Positions 61,575 to 64,000 of a stretch of 64,000 nucleotides of DNA are shown in pieces. Where the stretch lies: assembly GCA_016188575.1 (NCBI GenBank), contig JACPHN010000044.1, positions 1 to 64,000 of the forward strand, in the 5' to 3' direction. The position numbers were made by a program, and so were the translations under genes. A model generated the notes under the pieces. It had not been told where the DNA came from and ran no database searches. It saw only the letters and a list, made by a program, of their open reading frames with translations. Source of the stretch: Candidatus Schekmanbacteria bacterium (GTDB lineage: Bacteria; CSSED10-310; JACPHN01). Position 1 is the first letter of the stretch; each line of letters begins with the position of its first letter.

Positions 61575-62305
61575 AACTGCTGCTCCGTCGGCCTGATCAG
61601 GATCTCACTTACCGATACGCGCGGCGGGCGGGTTGCCGCCCAGACGACGGCATCGGCCACATCCTCCGGCTCCAGCGGCGGAAACATCTGATAGAGATTG
61701 CTCGCAGCGTCCGCGCCCTGTCCAACTTCGGCGAACTCGGTCCGCACCAGGCCCGGCTGTACGGAGGTCACCCGCACGCCGCGCTCGCGAAGCTCGAGGC
61801 GCAGCGCCTCCGTGATGGGGTGGAGCGCGAACTTGGTGGCCGAGTAGACCGGCATGCTGCGGCTCGGCTTGCGGCCGACGACCGACGACACTACCACTAC
61901 TGTGCCTCCGGTGCTCATGAGGGGCAGCGCTTCCTGGATCGTGACCAGAGCCCCCAGAAGATTCGTCTCGATTTCTTCTCGCCACCGTTCCACGGCGCCG
62001 TCCGCAATCGTGCTCGGATAGCCCAGCCCGGCGTTGACGACGAGCACGTCGAGGTGCTCATACCGATCGCGGATGCTGCCAAAGACGCGCCGCATGCGGG
62101 TAACGTCGCGCACGTCGCAGACGCGCGTGCCGTGCGATGCTCCCCGTGCGTCCAGCTCGGCCGACAAGGCCTCGAGCCGATCGGCGCGGCGCGCCAGCGC
62201 GATCACACAGGCCCCCTCGCGCGCCACGGCAAGAATCACGGCGCGGCCGATCCCGCTCGACGCCCCGGTTACCAGGACATTCTTGTTGTGCAGTGCTCCC
62301 ATCAT
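61571..62305 (-). CDS. Short-chain dehydrogenase/reductase
   Basis: The protein has 244 residues from ATG 62305. Classical SDR motifs are present: NVLVTGASSGIGRAVILAVA, VLVVNAGLG, the catalytic serine in VVVSSVVGRK, VYSATKFALHPI (YxxxK) and VQPGLVRTEF. The arginines following the second strand (ALARRADRLEALSAEL) favour NADP. Substrate unknown. It overlaps the propeller gene by 4 bases and diverges from the DUF1571 gene across 146 bases. Confidence 0.9.
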   Translation of the reverse strand: MMGALHNKNVLVTGASSGIGRAVILAVAREGACVIALARRADRLEALSAELDARGASHGTRVCDVRDVTRMRRVFGSIRDRYEHLDVLVVNAGLGYPSTIADGAVERWREEIETNLLGALVTIQEALPLMSTGGTVVVVSSVVGRKPSRSMPVYSATKFALHPITEALRLELRERGVRVTSVQPGLVRTEFAEVGQGADAASNLYQMFPPLEPEDVADAVVWAATRPPRVSVSEILIRPTEQQF

Positions 62306-62451
62306 CCGAATGAGCTCCTCCGTTGCTGCGGCAAGCGCGAGCGGACCGCGCTAAAATATGTGCCGGTCGAGACCAGGCACTCGACCGGCGACCCCACACG
62401 CGGTTCCCAAGTTTCCCGCGCTTCCAAACACTCCATAGGAGACCTCGTCTC

Positions 62452-63351
62452 ATGAGCTCGCCTCGCCCACGCATAGTTGCTGCTCTGCTCGCAGCCACGG
62501 CTTTCCTGTTCCTTTCCGCCGCCGCCAGCTCTCGCGATGCCGCGGCTCCTGGCAGTCCCGATGCGATGGAGCTGCTTACCAAGATGACCCCGGCCTGGGA
62601 GAAAGTTTACGACTGTACCTATACGCTCGACAAGAAGGAGCTCATGGTTGACGGTAGCACCGTTGAGGAGCAGCTTCTCTTCAAGTTCCGGCGGCAACCG
62701 CTCGAGGTGTACAGCCGGCTCGTCAAGCCGGAACGCTCCCAGGAGACCCTCTTCCGCGAAGGGTGGAACGACGGAAAAATGCGCGCCCACCCCGGCAAGT
62801 TCCCGGACGTCACCGTGAACATCGATCCGCAGGGCTCCCTGGCCATGAAGAATCAGCACCACTCGGTGAAGAATGCGGGGTTCGGCACGTTCTTGCGCCT
62901 CGTCTCGCACGCCATCGAAAAGGGCAAGCAGCATACAGACGCGGGAGCCGCGGTGACATATCAGGGGGAGGGCACATACGATGGCCGCGCCACCCACAAG
63001 GTCGAGCTCGTGCCGCCGAAGGTGCCGCTTGCGTCCTACACGGTGAAGGATGGCGAGGACTTCTGGGGGATCGGGGATGCGAAGGGGCTCTCGATGTATC
63101 TCCTGCTCTACTGGAACCGCGATTACAACGACCCGGATGACGCTGACGCCGGGGACGTCATCAAGCTTCCGGAATATTATGCGGGCAAGGTCGTCGTCGA
63201 CATCGACAAGGAGACGAACTTGCCGATTTTCCAACAGATCTATGGACACGACGACAAGCTGTACGAACAATACGGCTTCCTGAATCTCAAGCTGAACGTC
63301 GGCTTGAAGGAAACAGACTTCGATCCAGAGAACAAGGAATACAACTTTTAG
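62452..63351 (+). CDS. Exported DUF1571 protein
   Basis: The protein has 299 residues from ATG 62452, with AGGAGAC upstream. A signal peptide (RIVAALLAATAFLFLSAAAS) precedes the DUF1571 fold, which is related to outer-membrane lipoprotein-sorting (LolA-like) beta-sheets. It has DCTYTLDKKELMVDGSTVEE, QLLFKFRRQPLEVYSRLVKP, then MLAHPG-like KMRAHPGKFPDVTVNIDPQG and KVVVDIDKETNLPIFQQIYG. It would act in the periplasm, perhaps binding a lipid; function unproven. Confidence 0.85.
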   Translation: MSSPRPRIVAALLAATAFLFLSAAASSRDAAAPGSPDAMELLTKMTPAWEKVYDCTYTLDKKELMVDGSTVEEQLLFKFRRQPLEVYSRLVKPERSQETLFREGWNDGKMRAHPGKFPDVTVNIDPQGSLAMKNQHHSVKNAGFGTFLRLVSHAIEKGKQHTDAGAAVTYQGEGTYDGRATHKVELVPPKVPLASYTVKDGEDFWGIGDAKGLSMYLLLYWNRDYNDPDDADAGDVIKLPEYYAGKVVVDIDKETNLPIFQQIYGHDDKLYEQYGFLNLKLNVGLKETDFDPENKEYNF

Positions 63352-63752
63352 TGCATGGCGTGAGGCTCGTCCGCGCGTTTCTCGTGTCGACGATGTGCTC
63401 GCCGCCACAGCGTTCGGTGCGGTATGTTCCAGCGGACGAATACGAGCTGTGGATGGAGCTCATCGCATCGCGCGGAGCGTATCACATCGAGAGCCAGCGG
63501 TCGTGCCTGTGGTTGGAGCGTGAGGCGCTGTCGGCTTCCGAACGCGCCTCCGCCTCTTTCGTGCGCGAACCGGTGTGGCGCATTGCGGTTGCGGTGCGCG
63601 GCGCGGAGGATGCGCGACACGAGCCGATCGTGCGCTACCTGCCGGACAGCGACTACGAGAATGAAAAGGCGGCTCTCCTGCGGCATTTCGGTCGCGAAGA
63701 GATCTTTGAGAGCGTGACGGAGACGCGCGGGTGGTGCCTCTTGAAGCCGTGA
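63351..63752 (+). CDS. Small protein of unknown function
   Basis: The protein has 133 residues if it starts at GTG 63351, where TAGTG overlaps the DUF1571 stop. A later start near residue 15 (MCSPPQRSVRYVPADEYELW) is also possible. It has strands and helices (RGAYHIESQRSCLWLEREAL, PIVRYLPDSDYENEKAALLR) ending SVTETRGWCLLKP. No family recognised. Coupling to the DUF1571 gene suggests a shared transcript. Confidence 0.55.
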   Translation: MHGVRLVRAFLVSTMCSPPQRSVRYVPADEYELWMELIASRGAYHIESQRSCLWLEREALSASERASASFVREPVWRIAVAVRGAEDARHEPIVRYLPDSDYENEKAALLRHFGREEIFESVTETRGWCLLKP

Positions 63753-63834
63753 GCTGCGCTGCTTCGCCCGTGCGTGCGCGTACTGTGGCTGCTAGAATGA
63801 TGACAACTGCGTCGAGCGAGGGCCGGAGGTGCCT

Positions 63835-64000
63835 GTGCCGCGAATCGGAGGCGTGTCGCATTCTTCCCTGGTAGGGCTTCTTGCCGCGGGGCTCGCCGCG
63901 CTTTCGGTACCCGCCTGTCCCACCGTTGCGGGTGCTCAAACCGTCTTCGCCGAGGATTTCGCCAACGATCTGAACCCGCTGCAGGAGGAAATCGACCCCA
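63835..64000 (+). CDS. Exported protein, N-terminal 55 residues (runs off the right edge)
   Basis: GTG 63835 follows GGAGGTG at 5 bases. The frame gives a signal peptide (SSLVGLLAAGLAALSVPACP, then TVAGAQ) and a mature start VFAEDFANDLNPLQEEIDP, open to the end of the window. Too little is visible to name a family. Confidence 0.6.
   Translation, partial: MPRIGGVSHSSLVGLLAAGLAALSVPACPTVAGAQTVFAEDFANDLNPLQEEIDP

Overview
This is a GC-rich (roughly two-thirds G+C by eye) chromosomal segment of a Gram-negative, probably soil or sediment, bacterium. Outer-membrane-type barrels, a membrane-anchored diheme cytochrome c, a VWFA-related domain of the kind common in Acidobacteria, DUF349 and DUF1571 proteins, and many GTG/TTG starts suggest an uncultured acidobacterial, deltaproteobacterial or Binatota-like lineage. 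The sequence alone does not settle the phylum.

Layout. 1-810: the end of an IS110-family element running off the left edge, a 185-bp inverted-repeat element and dispersed repeats. 811-5629 (minus): a chemotaxis-like remnant, namely a CheX-FapA fusion, CheA, and a broken MCP/CheW chimera. 5868-12337: mixed housekeeping and accessory genes (barrel protein, GT2, DEDDh exonuclease, M19-family protein, ProX-type deacylase, SRPBCC protein). 12352-19652 (minus): a histidine kinase/NtrC-type regulator pair, a DUF349 protein, and a diheme cytochrome with a small exported partner. 19906-28860 (mostly minus): a surface-glycan operon with two proteins sharing an uncharacterised module (one fused to a HAD domain), GalE, two glycosyltransferases and a cysteine desulfurase. 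28958-33725 (plus): sugar-nucleotide genes (DegT aminotransferase, RmlB, RmlD, a GDP-mannose-dehydratase-like SDR). 33743-36636 (minus): a glycyl radical enzyme with an ArsR-type regulator. 37556-42872 (minus): an exported protein with a phage-type S74 chaperone domain, then a RiPP-like cassette (asparagine-synthetase homologue, PqqD-like protein, a 60-residue ORF, HPr-kinase-like protein). 42873-49237 (plus): repeats, fragments of a surface-repeat protein and an RHS protein, a VWFA protein, a TPM-domain protein and a barrel. 49375-52681 (minus): an FtsX/LolD-type ABC exporter. 52875-56947: VOC, NnrU, HisN-like and P1 peptidase genes. 57351-63752: tRNA-Val(CAC), two glycosyltransferases, an orphan roadblock protein, a beta-propeller protein, an SDR and a DUF1571 protein. 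A truncated exported ORF ends the window.

How it fits together. The glycan and sugar-nucleotide blocks (19906-33725 and 57477-59793) probably build a cell-surface polysaccharide. The most unusual content is the RiPP-like cassette at 39509-42872: a class-II amidotransferase homologue without its N-terminal cysteine, an RRE-like protein and a peptide-kinase-like protein, with a cysteine-containing 60-residue ORF filling the only gap and no visible leader peptidase. Second is the glycyl radical enzyme with GCVQP instead of the usual GCVEP and no activase nearby. At least three families of short repeats, several gene fragments and one IS end mark the intergenic spaces as sites of past rearrangement.
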